DNA of 64,000 nt. Source: Wuchereria bancrofti. Taxonomy: Eukaryota > Nematoda > Chromadorea > Rhabditida > Onchocercidae. The notes below the pieces were generated by a model that made no database searches, had not been told where the DNA came from, and was given only the letters and a program-made list of their open reading frames with translations. The first letter of the stretch is position 1, and every line of letters starts with the position of its first letter. Location: NCBI GenBank assembly GCA_005281725.1, contig SSBO01000001.1, positions 1,968,399 through 2,032,398 on the forward strand, given 5' to 3'. This document shows positions 40,259 through 51,600 of the stretch, in pieces. The translations under genes and the position numbers were made by a program.

Positions 40259-40465
40259 TTAATCATTCTGCGCATAGATCTGTTTAATAGTATTCCAGTT
40301 TTGCGTCATCACTGCTTCCGTATATTGCGTTTGTACCACGTGTGATTCGTTGGTGAGTGAATCGATGCCTTTCTTCGAAATTTTATAAAATACTTTGTCG
40401 TCGATCGCCTGGAAAAGATTTTTTTTAGTGAGTGTCAGAAGACACTTAAAAATCTCCCCAAACAT
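40259..40465 (-). CDS. Small open frame of unknown function, 68 codons
   Basis: From ATG 40465 to TAA 40259 the frame reads MFGEIFKCLLTLTKKNLFQA, then IDDKVFYKISKKGID, and ends NTIKQIYAQND. The second half (from AIDDK) has good codon texture and follows an acceptor-like CTTTTCCAG, so it could be a last exon of 49 codons whose upstream exons I cannot find. Alternatively the whole frame is a short single-exon gene or a fragment belonging to the duplicated segment next to it. I recognise no family. Confidence 0.35.
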   Translation of the reverse strand: MFGEIFKCLLTLTKKNLFQAIDDKVFYKISKKGIDSLTNESHVVQTQYTEAVMTQNWNTIKQIYAQND

Positions 40466-42529
40466 TGCTTCAAATTCAATATTTTGCGGTTTTCAGAAAA
40501 AGAGCTTGAGAAAAAAATGAAATGAATTAATTAGTAAATTCTATTATTTTTTAATGACTATCACTGTGTTAAGTATCACAGTCATGACTTTTATGACATT
40601 TGTCGGAAGTTTGGTAGCAAATTTTGATCGATAAATGGTTAGGACATCTTTTCCATACGTTATTTGATATCAATAAAAACGTTGACGTAGATGTTATTGA
40701 ACATCTACGTCAACGTTTTTATTGTTTTGGAAAGTTATTCATAAAAATGATTAGATGTATAGTATAGGGAAAAGAAAAATACTAAGTGACAAATTAAAAA
40801 AGCAGGAAGATAAATTCCCTGAATCAAAATAGCTTAAGTTTCCGAAATCATAAAAAAATAGTCAACTATTATGAAGGATCATTGCTTATTTCAGGATGGT
40901 CTAAGTGTTAAATGTTAAGCAAACATTTTAGACAAGACTGAAGTAAAAGTAACATAATTTGTATTACCATTTCTTTACTATTTTATCTAAGTGAAATAAA
41001 CTTATGAGACCAATATGATAAGCATATTAAATTTGACAGTTATTCTAAATCTTATGAAGACAAAACAGATGGATTATGATTTTTTTAAAAAGAAATTCAT
41101 ATCTTAGGATAATTAAACAATTTAATGCAGTACTGTCAGCACGCATCATAAATTAGCTAGAATGGTAAAAAGATGGAAGTATGAACTCGAGAAAATATTG
41201 ATTGGATAAAAATATCTTGTTACTGGCAGCATTTTTCTAAAGTAGTAGAAAGGATGAAAATACCTAAGATCTAATGTGGAATGATGACTAATTACTGATA
41301 GTGTGATAATGAAAAAGGCTTGCAACGTTATCAGGAAATTTCGCTTAGAAAACATAAAGCGAATAACAATTTTGGTACTTAAGAGTCCGAAATTCGTAAC
41401 GGATCACGTTAATACTCCATGAAAATTCCATCTAAAAACCTTCGTTAATCATAACTGAGCATTGAAAAATAAAAGATTCAATGTAGATGAAAGGCAAAGT
41501 TAATAATTTCAGTTAGTGATAAAAATGCTAAAATTCGGAAGAATTAGAAACCGGAAAATGTTTAACAACATCAATATTGAAAGATGTGAGATAATATAAA
41601 TGCGGTAAATGAAACTATGATAAGAGAACAGTTCAGTGATTTTAATTTTAAACATTAATTTCAACATTTTCCAAATTTTTCTTTTGTTTATTATAACAGA
41701 GATTCGTTCTTACATATTATATATTTTTCGTATTAGAGTCAAATGAAGACAAAGTAATTCATCCAAGGTAGGTAGGAATCGTTCACTGAACTTAATTTGT
41801 ACTACATCATTTTAAATGCGTTAAACAAAAAAGGCTATAACTATGAAATAATTATAGAAATTATATCTATGAAGCGATATCGGATTATTACAAGTAAAGC
41901 AGAATATTGAAAAGAGGACATTGATATATTAATGCAAATCAGGAAAAAATGCTGGTTTAGATTTTTAAACAAATATTAAAGTGACCTAAGCAATGCTAAT
42001 TAATCAGCTGACAAATTAAAAAAAAAAAAAACAAACCGATACATGAGTGCATTTACAAACCATTGATGCAAAAGATAATGAAAGGACGAACTGGTTGATT
42101 GTGAATGAAATATCACAAAACTAATGTTTGAAAATTAATGTTACGCACAAAACATATCAAAAAAGACTGAAAAAAGGAACTCAGCTGATAGTATGAGCTA
42201 AACCATAAACGTGACCAACTAGTTCTCATTCAATTAATGATTATAAGAAATTGCAACTCATTTGACGTTATGATACATGGGATAACTCTGTGAAGAATAT
42301 AAAACATATGAGAAAGAAATGATAAAAACACGAAAAAAAGATAGCAGGGAGTGAAAAGAAAAAATAGTTCTTTAAATTTTTAAAATAAAAACGGAAGTGA
42401 AATGTATATAACATCTCGAATCCAATGAATGATATTGAAAAGACCAAACCGAAGAAAAATTTAACAGACAAAAAAAAAGTTATAATACGACAACAACGAA
42501 GCAAATGAAGAAGATATCTCTACTGGAAA
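40466..42529. other. Gene-free spacer
   Basis: I see no supported exon on either strand in these 2 kb. The one notable element is the perfect hairpin at 40671-40724. Confidence 0.5.
40671..40724. repeat. Perfect hairpin: 25-bp stem, 4-base loop
   Basis: Arms 40671-40695 (CAATAAAAACGTTGACGTAG then ATGTT) and 40700-40724 are exact reverse complements with loop ATTG. The flanks do not extend the pairing. It stands alone in the spacer between the small open frame and the recombinase gene. Confidence 0.97.
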
Positions 42530-44613
42530 CTAATGGTGAAGAAATGTTATACTAATCTGGTACTAGGGTTGGAATCATAACGGCGAAGATCAAAATTCTT
42601 GTTTAAAATATTTGGTAGGCCATGTAAGTGCCACATTTATCAATAATTTAATAATGATAATGGTATTGACCTTGTGACGCTTCGGAGCAATGATTTGCAT
42701 ATAGCAATTGGAATCTGATAATTTGAATAGTAAATATCTGAAATCAACCGCTTTGATCCATCGTTTACCAAGTGATGGTGATGGCTCCCCACGCCAGTAC
42801 ACAAAATGATTAGTTGTTACGATGGCACAACCGTGATGTGCCATGTAACGAAGTATAGCAATAATTTCATCCTGAACTTTTCGACCTAAATTTGGTGAGT
42901 CTTAGTGATCTTTTTGGTTTCTCTCAAGATTTTCCATATGAATTCCTAAATATTTTTATACGGAATCACCTGCAAAATTTGGATCTTAAGATATATATTG
43001 CACAGAAATCTAGAATCATACAACCAAATATTAAAAAGCTGTCTTGTAGAACATGATTCGTATGTTTTGTTAGTTGAATGAACACTCCAATGAAAGAATC
43101 AACCTCCATCGAAGTATCCCCAAGCTGTAAATGCTAATGCTGCACCAATACTGTCGATTACAACGAGTGCAAGATTTTGAACGACCTTTAAAAGAATATG
43201 ATTATGACAATATCCGTCAGATATCCAACCAGGATGTGGGACGTAAGATTACGTCGTTGTCATTATGAAGCAATTAGTGAACACTTCGAATTACATTTAA
43301 AAGGATGTTTGTGTGGACAATGTTTCTCCAGTATTTCGTGGAGCAACTACACCTTGAAATATTGTAAGTGAACCACACAAAATGTCAATGACTAATTCAC
43401 CCCTTTTGGCTTAACCGCTCAGCACGCGTCAACTCCTTCCGGAAAACCTAATTCAAGGTCCTCCACGCAGTCATCAAGTACGACACCCACACTCTAAGAG
43501 TGAAGACGACACACTTCTTCCCGCTCTGGAGATGACGCCCTGCCACATCATCGCGGCTGCGCTCCGTCGCATTTTCGCTAACAGCGAAGAAATACATACT
43601 ACAGAAATGATTCTGTGAAGTATGATCTCGACTGCTGTTTCCCTAATTCTGCTTTTCATTTATTTTCACTGCAAACGATAAGTGGCTTATTGCAAAAACT
43701 TTTAAAACCACTCTCTCTTTCTCTACCACTCACACTACCTTTACAATCTTCTTACTCCCCTCGTCACAACTCTCTCTCAGTGACAATTAGCCTCACCAAT
43801 CGATACATAGCCGTTTTTACAACTACTAATCCATAAGGCATTTATATTTTACTGCGTTTGGTGAATGTGATCGGTATATGATCATTTGAACGTATGAAAT
43901 AGTGTTAAGTAATTGATTACTTGAATATCTGAGAGCACAGCTCGAAGATCTTTTTCATCATAAGTCCGTGATATAAACACTCGTTCAAGCATCCTTTTTG
44001 CTATATTTTCATCCTAAAATTTGAATCATTTGTTGGAAAGTTCTGGAAGACATTAAACTTTTTTCGGTAATATATTGACCAGAAAGCGCTGTGAAGCATA
44101 CTGCCCAATACTTTTTTTTTGACCGAAAACAAGAAAGAAATATTAGTGGTAAAATAAGATATCCTAATAATGGATTAATTCATTGAAAATTACCTGTATA
44201 CCACGAGATTTTAACATTTGCAGCAAACGACTACTACGGAAACTACCGTTTGTGTCGATATAAACGATTTTTTGTTCCTTTTCATCATCGATTAACTGAT
44301 TTGTTATGAGCGAAAGACATAACTGCAGTTGAATGAACGTATTTTAGTAAAGTTGAAAGAAGGTTTCAGTGAGTTACTAAAACTAAGTAACTCATTATAA
44401 TAAAAATATGATTTGACATAAAGTCGACTTTACCTGTGTCTTTCCAGAAGCGATGTTACCAACAAATTCAGTAAGTTTACCCTTAGCGACCCCACCGCTA
44501 AGGTAAGTGTCGACATCTGGACAACCAGTTTTCTGTACAAGCCATGGTGCGCCAAGTCTTAGGAATAAATTAAGTCCCGTTTCTTCATCATATTCCGGAT
44601 CGTCATCATTCAT
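42530..44613 (-). CDS. RAD51D-type recombinase paralogue
   Basis: RecA/RAD51-fold ATPase, expected to act in homologous recombination as a RAD51 mediator. Exons on the minus strand: 44613-44434, 44322-44194, 44013-43921, 43185-43104, 42885-42671, and a tentative last exon 42562-42530 (YQISITFLHH then stop). All join in phase, giving about 243 residues. Visible features are Walker A (VGNIASGKTQ, split by intron 1 after the Gln), then KIVYIDTNGSFRSSRLLQML (the counterpart of the RAD51D DSNGG segment), Walker B (LALVVIDSIG) and CAIVTTNHFVYW (loop-2/sensor region, TNH conserved). The layout fits RAD51D better than XRCC2; C. elegans has a single RAD51 paralogue of this broad group, rfs-1. Human RAD51D has about 85 more residues and an N-terminal helix-hairpin-helix domain that I do not find. 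The start used is the ATG just after the acceptor TTTCCAG at 44620; the frame is open further upstream. The intron from 43920 to 43186 holds repeat copy 2. Confidence 0.82.
43353..43865. repeat. Interspersed repeat of about 500 bp, copy 2
   Basis: The longer copy, inserted in an intron of the RAD51D-type gene. See copy 1 at 39274-39771. Differences are few substitutions (for example ATCTCGACTG against ATCTCAACTG) plus the extra block of about 20 bases at the left, so the duplication is recent compared with the flanking diverged segment. Confidence 0.85.
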
Positions 44614-44636
44614 AATTATCTGGAAATTTCTTAGAC

Positions 44637-44862
44637 GAGGATACATCAATGAAGGCAAACACATCTCTCGAGTCTTTGAAAGCAATTTTTCTTAGCCATT
44701 TTCAACATTGTTTGACAATGTTCGACATGTTTAATAAAGCGGTATGAAGCCAATTCAGTAGAATTATTCAAATAGAATACTTGCCGACGTAACCCACCTC
44801 GTACGGATCGATTGCGTAATGAAATGCTATCTTCGAGAAAATTTCCGAATCCCTTTTATTGC
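44637..44862 (-). CDS. BORCS8-like exon (partial, tentative)
   Basis: BORCS8 is a subunit of BORC, which couples lysosomes to kinesin through ARL8. On the minus strand an open stretch reads GFGNFLEDSISLRNRSVRGG and then VFYLNNSTELASYRFIKHV, ending in TGA near 44637. The second piece lines up without gaps with the conserved BORCS8 segment VYVLANEPSVALYRLQEHV, with Val, Leu, Asn, Ala, Tyr, Arg, His and Val at matching positions. Only this part is visible. The downstream part of BORCS8 is not present in frame, and the coding stretch ends right at the first exon of the recombinase gene. It could be a terminal exon of a short gene, an exon with an unseen splice, or a relic. An open donor-like site (CGAG/gtgggt) lies inside it. 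The assignment rests on one motif. Confidence 0.35.
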
Positions 44863-45466
44863 AGTAAAGATCATGGGAGTGTACAATTTCCTACAGTTTG
44901 CAACAATGAGACACTGGACAGTTTCACCTTTAGAAATTCAAGCCTTTACATAACATGGATTCTTCTACTTCTTGACAGAAAAATCTCGGAATAAAATAAG
45001 GACCATAAAAAAGAATATTGAGAAATTGTTCAAAGCTTGAATCTGCAACATCCTTACAGTGATTTCGAAAACGATTTAAATCTCTAACTAACTTTAACTC
45101 CACAACAAATAATAGGAATTCTAAAAGATCTCGAAGAAAAAAATGATTACATGCAGCGATTCAAATAGAATCATTTAAAAGGAAACATCTAAAACAATAT
45201 GGAAGAATAATGTTCTCTCTTCCTCGATCCATTTTGCTGTAGAACTGTGCTAAATACAAGTCTCCAGTAACGAGTGATATTGGAAAATCTTATGAAAACA
45301 ATAAATTTTGATATAAATTTCATTGTTAGATGGTAAAGTAATTATATAAGTTTCATTTTACAAGCAAGAAATAAACAAAGGGAAGATACAGAAACAAACA
45401 AATGACATCAACAAAAAAGGGCTAAAGGCTACTTATACTTTACTTCAAAGAAAGTACATTTCATAT

Positions 45467-47331
45467 TTATGGGTGATTCGGTTTCTGTTCTAATATTGGC
45501 ACAATCAAATGTTCATTTGCCATCAAATTATACTTCTTCACGAATATCGTAAATCGACGACAAAGATGCGTTTCTGTCTGAAAGTTAGCAAATGTTACCA
45601 AATATTGCCAATTTTGTCACGTAAAAGATAGGATGAAAAAAGCCCTGAAAGTTCGAACAAATCATCCGGTAGTTTGTTACAAAATTTTTGTTCGATTTTT
45701 CCGACTGAAGAAAAAGATAAAAACAGGCCATCTATCGACTTATTTTAGTCCATGATTATCATCATATTTTTCTGACAAGTTTTTGATAAAAACTATCGAT
45801 CATTTCTTTTTAGTTCATGATCTTCTGATCATATTTTTGAGTGAAAAAAGGTCATCACCTCAAATTTTTCGAACAGTTCAGGATGATGAAAGTAAGCGTG
45901 TGAGAAAATCCGATAAATTCGCCGGCATACCGAACCAATTTTTGCAATCGATGACTCTTTAATTGAAACGCGACTGGGAAAATATTTGTTACTATTCAAT
46001 AATGCCGCCGCACCGTCCAAAGTATGTCGCGTATAATCTATTGCCGAACACTACAATAAAATATAGTAATAACCTAATAATAATAGTAGTAATAACCTAA
46101 TAGTAGTAATAACCTAATATAGTAATAACCTAATATAATAATAAAATATAGTAATAACCGAACGAATATTTCGGTAGTCGAATACTGCGAAAAGCAAACC
46201 CACAATATGAATAAAGTAAATCTTAAGAATAATATGCAGAATTCACAAAAAATTCTGGCTAAAAAACCACTATAATAATTCTATGTAAATGAAATTTATG
46301 GAATCTACAAAAGACGATACCTCTTTCGGATTCTTATGAGCCGCACAAAGGAATATCCATTGTTCTGTGGCAGTCATTTGCACACAAACGTCTGGCTTAC
46401 ATTCATCCTTGAAATTTCAGATATCTCAATTTCATAATTTAGTTACTTCAACGAAAAATTGCAGCCATTGAAAACCTAATTCATAGGATAATTTGGTTAA
46501 ATTTCAGGAAACTTTTGGTTTTGAATTCCAAATTGTCCAAGTTATCTCAGGCTTCCCAAAATTCCTTAATTTCAGCAGAATTTTCAAATGCCAAACACAG
46601 TTACAACATGTTCGACAAAATATGAACCACCTATATTAATTTCTGTTTCCGCTATAACAACTTAATGAACATATCATAAACGGTTTTTTACCTGCAAGAG
46701 TAATGTTAAACCATTGAGTTGCATGCAAAACTGTCTTACATGTTCATATTTCCACACCCCTTCTTCCTGACCTGGTGGAGATTTCAGAATAGTATCTACA
46801 TCTGATGGATCCTTATGAATACACTGCTGTATATATTGCTGCACATTTAGCGTATTATCCATCTTAAATGAAATAAATCTGACTTAAATGTGACTTCAAA
46901 TGCATAAGTCGAGATGCGAATTAGTGATTTTCGCATCTGTATAAATATGATATGTGCTGAACTATCTCTCAAGTTACCATTTACCAATCCTTACAGAAAA
47001 CCTTCTTACATAAAACCAAAAACATGAAATTTCCGCTGAGTAAAATTTTATTCTTATTTCTTGATTCTTATTTCACAGAGATAATATTTTAATTCCAAAA
47101 AAATATGCATCGTTATAAACAGCTGAATTTTTTAATTGAGCCAGAGAGATCTCATATCAATACAAACATATATATGTACCCAAATCTTATGCCAATAATT
47201 ATGCTGAAATTCCAACAAACTGTATCACAAACCTCTTCGAACGGCATATCTGGCCAATTACACCATTCTTCTCTGGTTGTTCCTGGATCATTCCTGCGAT
47301 AAATAACACTTTTCTCCAGAGTAGCACACAT
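45467..47331 (-). CDS. mob-4: MOB4/phocein homologue (STRIPAK subunit)
   Basis: MOB-family adaptor of the striatin-interacting phosphatase and kinase (STRIPAK) complex. Five phase-0 exons: 47331-47233, 46862-46692, 46407-46321, 46050-45859 and 45577-45467, giving 219 residues (human MOB4 has 225). Recognisable family segments in order are [103 protein letters not shown] and [17 protein letters not shown]. The zinc-site pairs are kept: Cys-x4-Cys in DECKPDVC and the His residues in SHAYFHH. The start ATG lies 15 bases after a strong acceptor (ATTTTCAG), which fits spliced-leader trans-splicing. It is the most conserved gene in the window. It lies on the same strand as, and upstream of, the BORCS8-like exon and the recombinase gene. 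Confidence 0.96.
46060..46160. repeat. Imperfect tandem repeat (AATAACCTAATA type)
   Basis: Several units of TAGTAATAACCTAATA follow each other in the MOB4 intron between exons 3 and 4. Confidence 0.75.
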
Positions 47332-47996
47332 TGGATAAGCTTCTTCCTGAAAATAATCAATTATAAATTCATCCACATATAGATGAAAAGATGGAAATCC
47401 TTTCCAGAATGCGCATTAACTTTCTCTAACTTGTTCTTATTTATTACATACCCATTCTTTGAGGTTTTTTACCTCACCTAAGATGTACTAATGCTAATTT
47501 TCGGAAACCATTTAAATAGTTGCATTACTTTTGTTTAACATTTAATATTGGACACAAAGACGCTACCAAAAACTACTAAAGAAAATCTTAGGACGGAATA
47601 TTACTTCATGAGGTTTACCGAAAAAAATAAGGTAGTGATAAGTCTTTGACATTTATGATAGATTGCTTTCAGTAAGGAGATTCTTTCATTTTTTCAAATA
47701 TACTAAGCTGTACTCTCTTACTGTTGATCCCTGTTATATACTGGTTTTCAAGAAGCAAAAGACTGCCTAAAATCGATGGACTATAGCAACTTATTGGGAT
47801 TTGGAGAATCAATCAAACTTTCAAAGACCTACGAAATTGGTGGAACCTCTAAGAATTAAAAACCTCAGTGATCATTAAATTTTGTGATAGAATGCACGAA
47901 AAGATCATTAAAAATCATACTTAAAGATTAATGTATGACAAGAATACAAAAAGAATTGTAATTGAACAAAACATGCAAGAAACCACAAAAAAATTT

Positions 47997-48668
47997 CTAT
48001 TTCCAATAGAGCAACGTTTCATAACGGACCGCATATATGCTAGTCGCATCTCCCCCATAAAAATTCTTTGATTGGAAATGAAGCTTAACGATAAAGTCGG
48101 AGTCGTTTGGGTTGAATGCATCGGATTGTTCCGTTGATTGTGCGAGTGATTCTGTGATTAGTGCTTCAGATGATTCTTCCTCCAAATGTTCCAGAGAAAA
48201 GGAATTCTTGAATAGTGTTGCAGTGGAATCTTTGGATGACGATATTGTGGACATTTCTTTTAATATTTCTTCCATCGGTTCGTTGACTGTCACTAAATTT
48301 TTCAGTATTTGCTGATTCATTGTATCTTCCGTTGATGCTTCCTCCAAAGCTGCCAATATTCGATTCATCGTATCTTTGGTAGATGCATCAGTTAAATTCT
48401 CCTCTTCTGCCTTATTTAGAGATGATATTTTTGCCGTATCGTTCAGTAATTCTTCCACTTTATCCTTACATGTTGCATCTATCAGATCGTCTAAAATTTC
48501 ATCGATTTTATTCTTAGTTGGTATTTCCAACAAATCCTCAAACGATTGTTCCATCATATCTTTAGATGATACTTGTACTAAATCATTGAGAAATTCTTCC
48601 ATTGGATTCGTCGATGAAGCTTCCACTAAGCTCAGCAATTCATTAACGACATCTTCCGCTGTTTCCAT
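47997..48668 (-). CDS. Acidic tandem-repeat protein, unknown family
   Basis: One exon from ATG 48668 to TAG 47997, 223 residues, beginning METAEDVVNELLSLVEAS. About residues 1-150 consist of roughly nine imperfect repeats of 14-18 residues with the pattern (M/I)(E/D)E(F/I)LxDL followed by a turn such as SSKD, TKN, CKD or STED. Examples are PMEEFLNDLVQVSSKD, KIDEILDDLIDATCKD, KVEELLNDTAKISSLN and PMEEILKEMSTISSSKD. The repeats look like short amphipathic helices with an acidic face. The last 50 residues are not repetitive (SDFIVKLHFQSKNFYGGD). There is no signal peptide or membrane segment. I recognise no family. A donor-like GATAG/gtaagt lies just upstream of the ATG, so a 5' untranslated exon or different start is possible. 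It stands 666 bases upstream of the MOB4 start on the same strand. Confidence 0.75.
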   Translation of the reverse strand: METAEDVVNELLSLVEASSTNPMEEFLNDLVQVSSKDMMEQSFEDLLEIPTKNKIDEILDDLIDATCKDKVEELLNDTAKISSLNKAEEENLTDASTKDTMNRILAALEEASTEDTMNQQILKNLVTVNEPMEEILKEMSTISSSKDSTATLFKNSFSLEHLEEESSEALITESLAQSTEQSDAFNPNDSDFIVKLHFQSKNFYGGDATSIYAVRYETLLYWK

Positions 48669-48698
48669 ACCGGTAAAAAGCAAACACTTACCTATCAC

Positions 48699-51600
48699 TT
48701 CTACCCAGAAAATAAATATGTCTTATGTTGCACCCTTATATTATCTTTTTGAAATATGCAAATTTCATTTTACATAAATATCAATCAGTGCTCAAATATG
48801 TATATGCACATGGGCAAAGATGCAAAATATTTGCAGTGAAAGTTTGGTTTTCTAGAAATACAAAAGGAAGCTAAAGTGATAAATTATTACTTAACAATAA
48901 TGTGAGTAATTGCTAATTATCATATCATTATTGCTACTATTGTCATCAAATTATTATTACGACTATCATTGAGTTGTTATTGCACTTTATTGGTACTATT
49001 ATTTTTGAAAATATCATTATTTTTAGATTAAAGTTTTTTGTTTATTTTTTCGGAAAGTACATGATCAGTTTTGTTCATTCTTCGTTTTTCGTTTTGATAA
49101 ATCTGTCCAACGAATAGAGGCGAAATCCATGATTCATCTAATCATCGTAAATGTAATTATTATTACTATTATCACTGAGTTGTCTAATTGAAACATTTAC
49201 ATATTGCCTCATTGAAACATTTATACATTTGTCAATATCACTTTCCAAAGAAATTGTTGATAGACTACTCTATCTTTCTTAAAGAAAATTTTGCTAAACT
49301 TCTCATTAGATAATCAAAAATGAAATTCTGCCACTCGTGTCTGTAGTTGAAATTATGGCGTTAGTGGATATTCGAGGAAATTTATCATTTCCATGATGTT
49401 AATAATGATGCTAATCTTTAATACCAGTATTAATGCTGTTGTTATCATTATCATGATTGTCGTATCTTTAATTATTATCATCGTAGTTTATCATTCTTCG
49501 TATATTTCATTATCATTGTCATGTTATGGTCATCGTTATTATTTCTATATTATTAATAATGGTGACTATTGTAGCCATTTCGTGACTATCTTGATTCATC
49601 ACATTTTACTATAATGTGTATTTCATATTATAGTTTCATTATTATCACTGTGTTAACAGTATTGCTTTTTTTTATTCAACAGAAAAGTAAGAAAAAAAGT
49701 TGAGCTTATTATATTCCAGTATTTTGGTAAAAGTTGTAAACTGGTCGATGGGTCGGTGTTGGTTAGCAATTAGATTGTGATGAGTTATCTATCCGATGAA
49801 AAATGCATCAACCAGCCATCAACATTCAATGTAGCAAAGCTCCACTCAATTGTCGTTCAACGATCACAATCTCACAACTTTCTCTTTTCAACCGTTTATT
49901 TAGTCATTTTCGGTTGCATTCGAAAATTTCCAGCAAACAAACAATGAGTAAATATCGAGTCGAAAATACACATTACCTTCATTTATTTACATCCATTCAT
50001 ACTACTACTTTTTCTCAAAAAAAAGTTGCCATTTTTCTTTTTCCCAGACGTATCACTGTATTATTTCTCCTTTTTATTTTCATTTTTTTGTACTAATAAA
50101 AATAATATAACAAGTTTGTTCGAATTTTGAATTTTTTATAAAAATTAAGATCAAATGAACGAATATTTCCATTTTTCGTTCTTTCCTTAATTAATGCTCT
50201 TGTTAATCTTATATTTATTATTATATTACTACTATTTTATTACTTATTATTATTTTTAGTATTAGTTTATTACTCTATTATTTATCTTGGTTTGATGTAA
50301 TGTACATAAATACATTTCGATTATTGTGCGATAAGAGTAGAGAATGGGAGAGAAGAAAGGAAAAAGTTAAATAGGTGGTGGGAGAGGTCATCAAGTAAAG
50401 CAATGGGTAAATATGAAAATACAAAAATAAAAGGGAGCAAAAGAAGAAAATGGATATAGTTTCTCGTTGTAAGTTACAAAAAAAAAAGAAACAAATGATT
50501 CAACAAAAGTATGAATGGATGGATGAATCATCGTTATCATTCATCATTATTCATTGTGATCAATCCCGTTGCAATGGATGATTTCAACAAATTTCCCATT
50601 TCATTTTATTTCCGCTCATTTCCGCTCATCTTCTTCTTAACGTTAGAAACAGTTCAATTCATGTGCAAATGTTTTTGCATATGTTCTTTGTGGCAATGCA
50701 ATTGTACTAGCACATATAGCAATTTTGTTTCTGCACTTTGTGCTTAATATCATGCAGTAAGTATGAAGTATGCATGTAGAACCAGTCGAATCATTTCGTA
50801 GCCATAATTTGTTGAATGTTGTTTAAAACAAATAAAAAGAAAAATAAAGGTTTCTTTTTTTACGAATCCTTATGTTTATTTGCAGTCTTTTGTCCTTTTA
50901 TTTACTAATTAGTTCATTTGTTTATTTATTCCATTATTATTAACTATTGAGACAATTGAGTTCTTTAGGTTACAGTTAATTCTTTATAATTTATGCTAGA
51001 ATTTGTAGAATTTCTTCAAGAAAAAATTTTTGAAATTTTTAATTTTATCTTATAAGTGGTTGTTTACAATTGCGATAGGTGCTTAAAATAGTTTAGTCGA
51101 TTAAAGGCGATTTAATTCGTTAATTGTACACTTCGGTAGATTACGACCTTTTTTAATTGCTGTTTAATTATTAAATTTTTGATTTTATATTAAGGATTTG
51201 TTTGTAATTTGATAAGAATTGCTGCAACAATTATCTTTTTAGTAGTTTTTCAAAAATGTTATAGGAATATTCTTGGGTAGGTATTATTAATGAAACGATA
51301 TATTCGTATCATGAAGAAATGGGATTTTGTGGTATCAAAATTTTATTTTAATAAAAATTCGTTACAAAATTATTTCCCATGAAAAATTTAACTCAAACTG
51401 TTGTTAGTTCAACGAAAGGTTGATAAAGAACGTTAAGCGGATAAATGAAATTTAAATAGAATGAAAATAACATTAAATAAATTAATAATAGATTGAAAAT
51501 AATTATTCAATAAATTAATAATCTATGAACATAATAAATTCCCATTGCAAATAAGCAAATGATCACTCACTCAATCCTTAATTTAAAATTGCAAGACTTC

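Noticed and set aside
41146..41355. 69-codon minus-strand frame between the hairpin and the recombinase gene
   Set aside because: It is hydrophobic and low in information, does not join any neighbouring exon, and no family is recognised.
48112..48777. Plus-strand Ser-rich frames opposite the acidic repeat protein
   Set aside because: They are antisense shadows: the Glu/Asp/Leu-rich repeat read backwards gives Ser/Phe-rich frames.
49803..50096. 97-codon plus-strand frame with ATG
   Set aside because: No splice signals fitting a larger gene, ends in a Phe/Ile/Leu-rich tail from poly-T DNA, and no recognisable motif.
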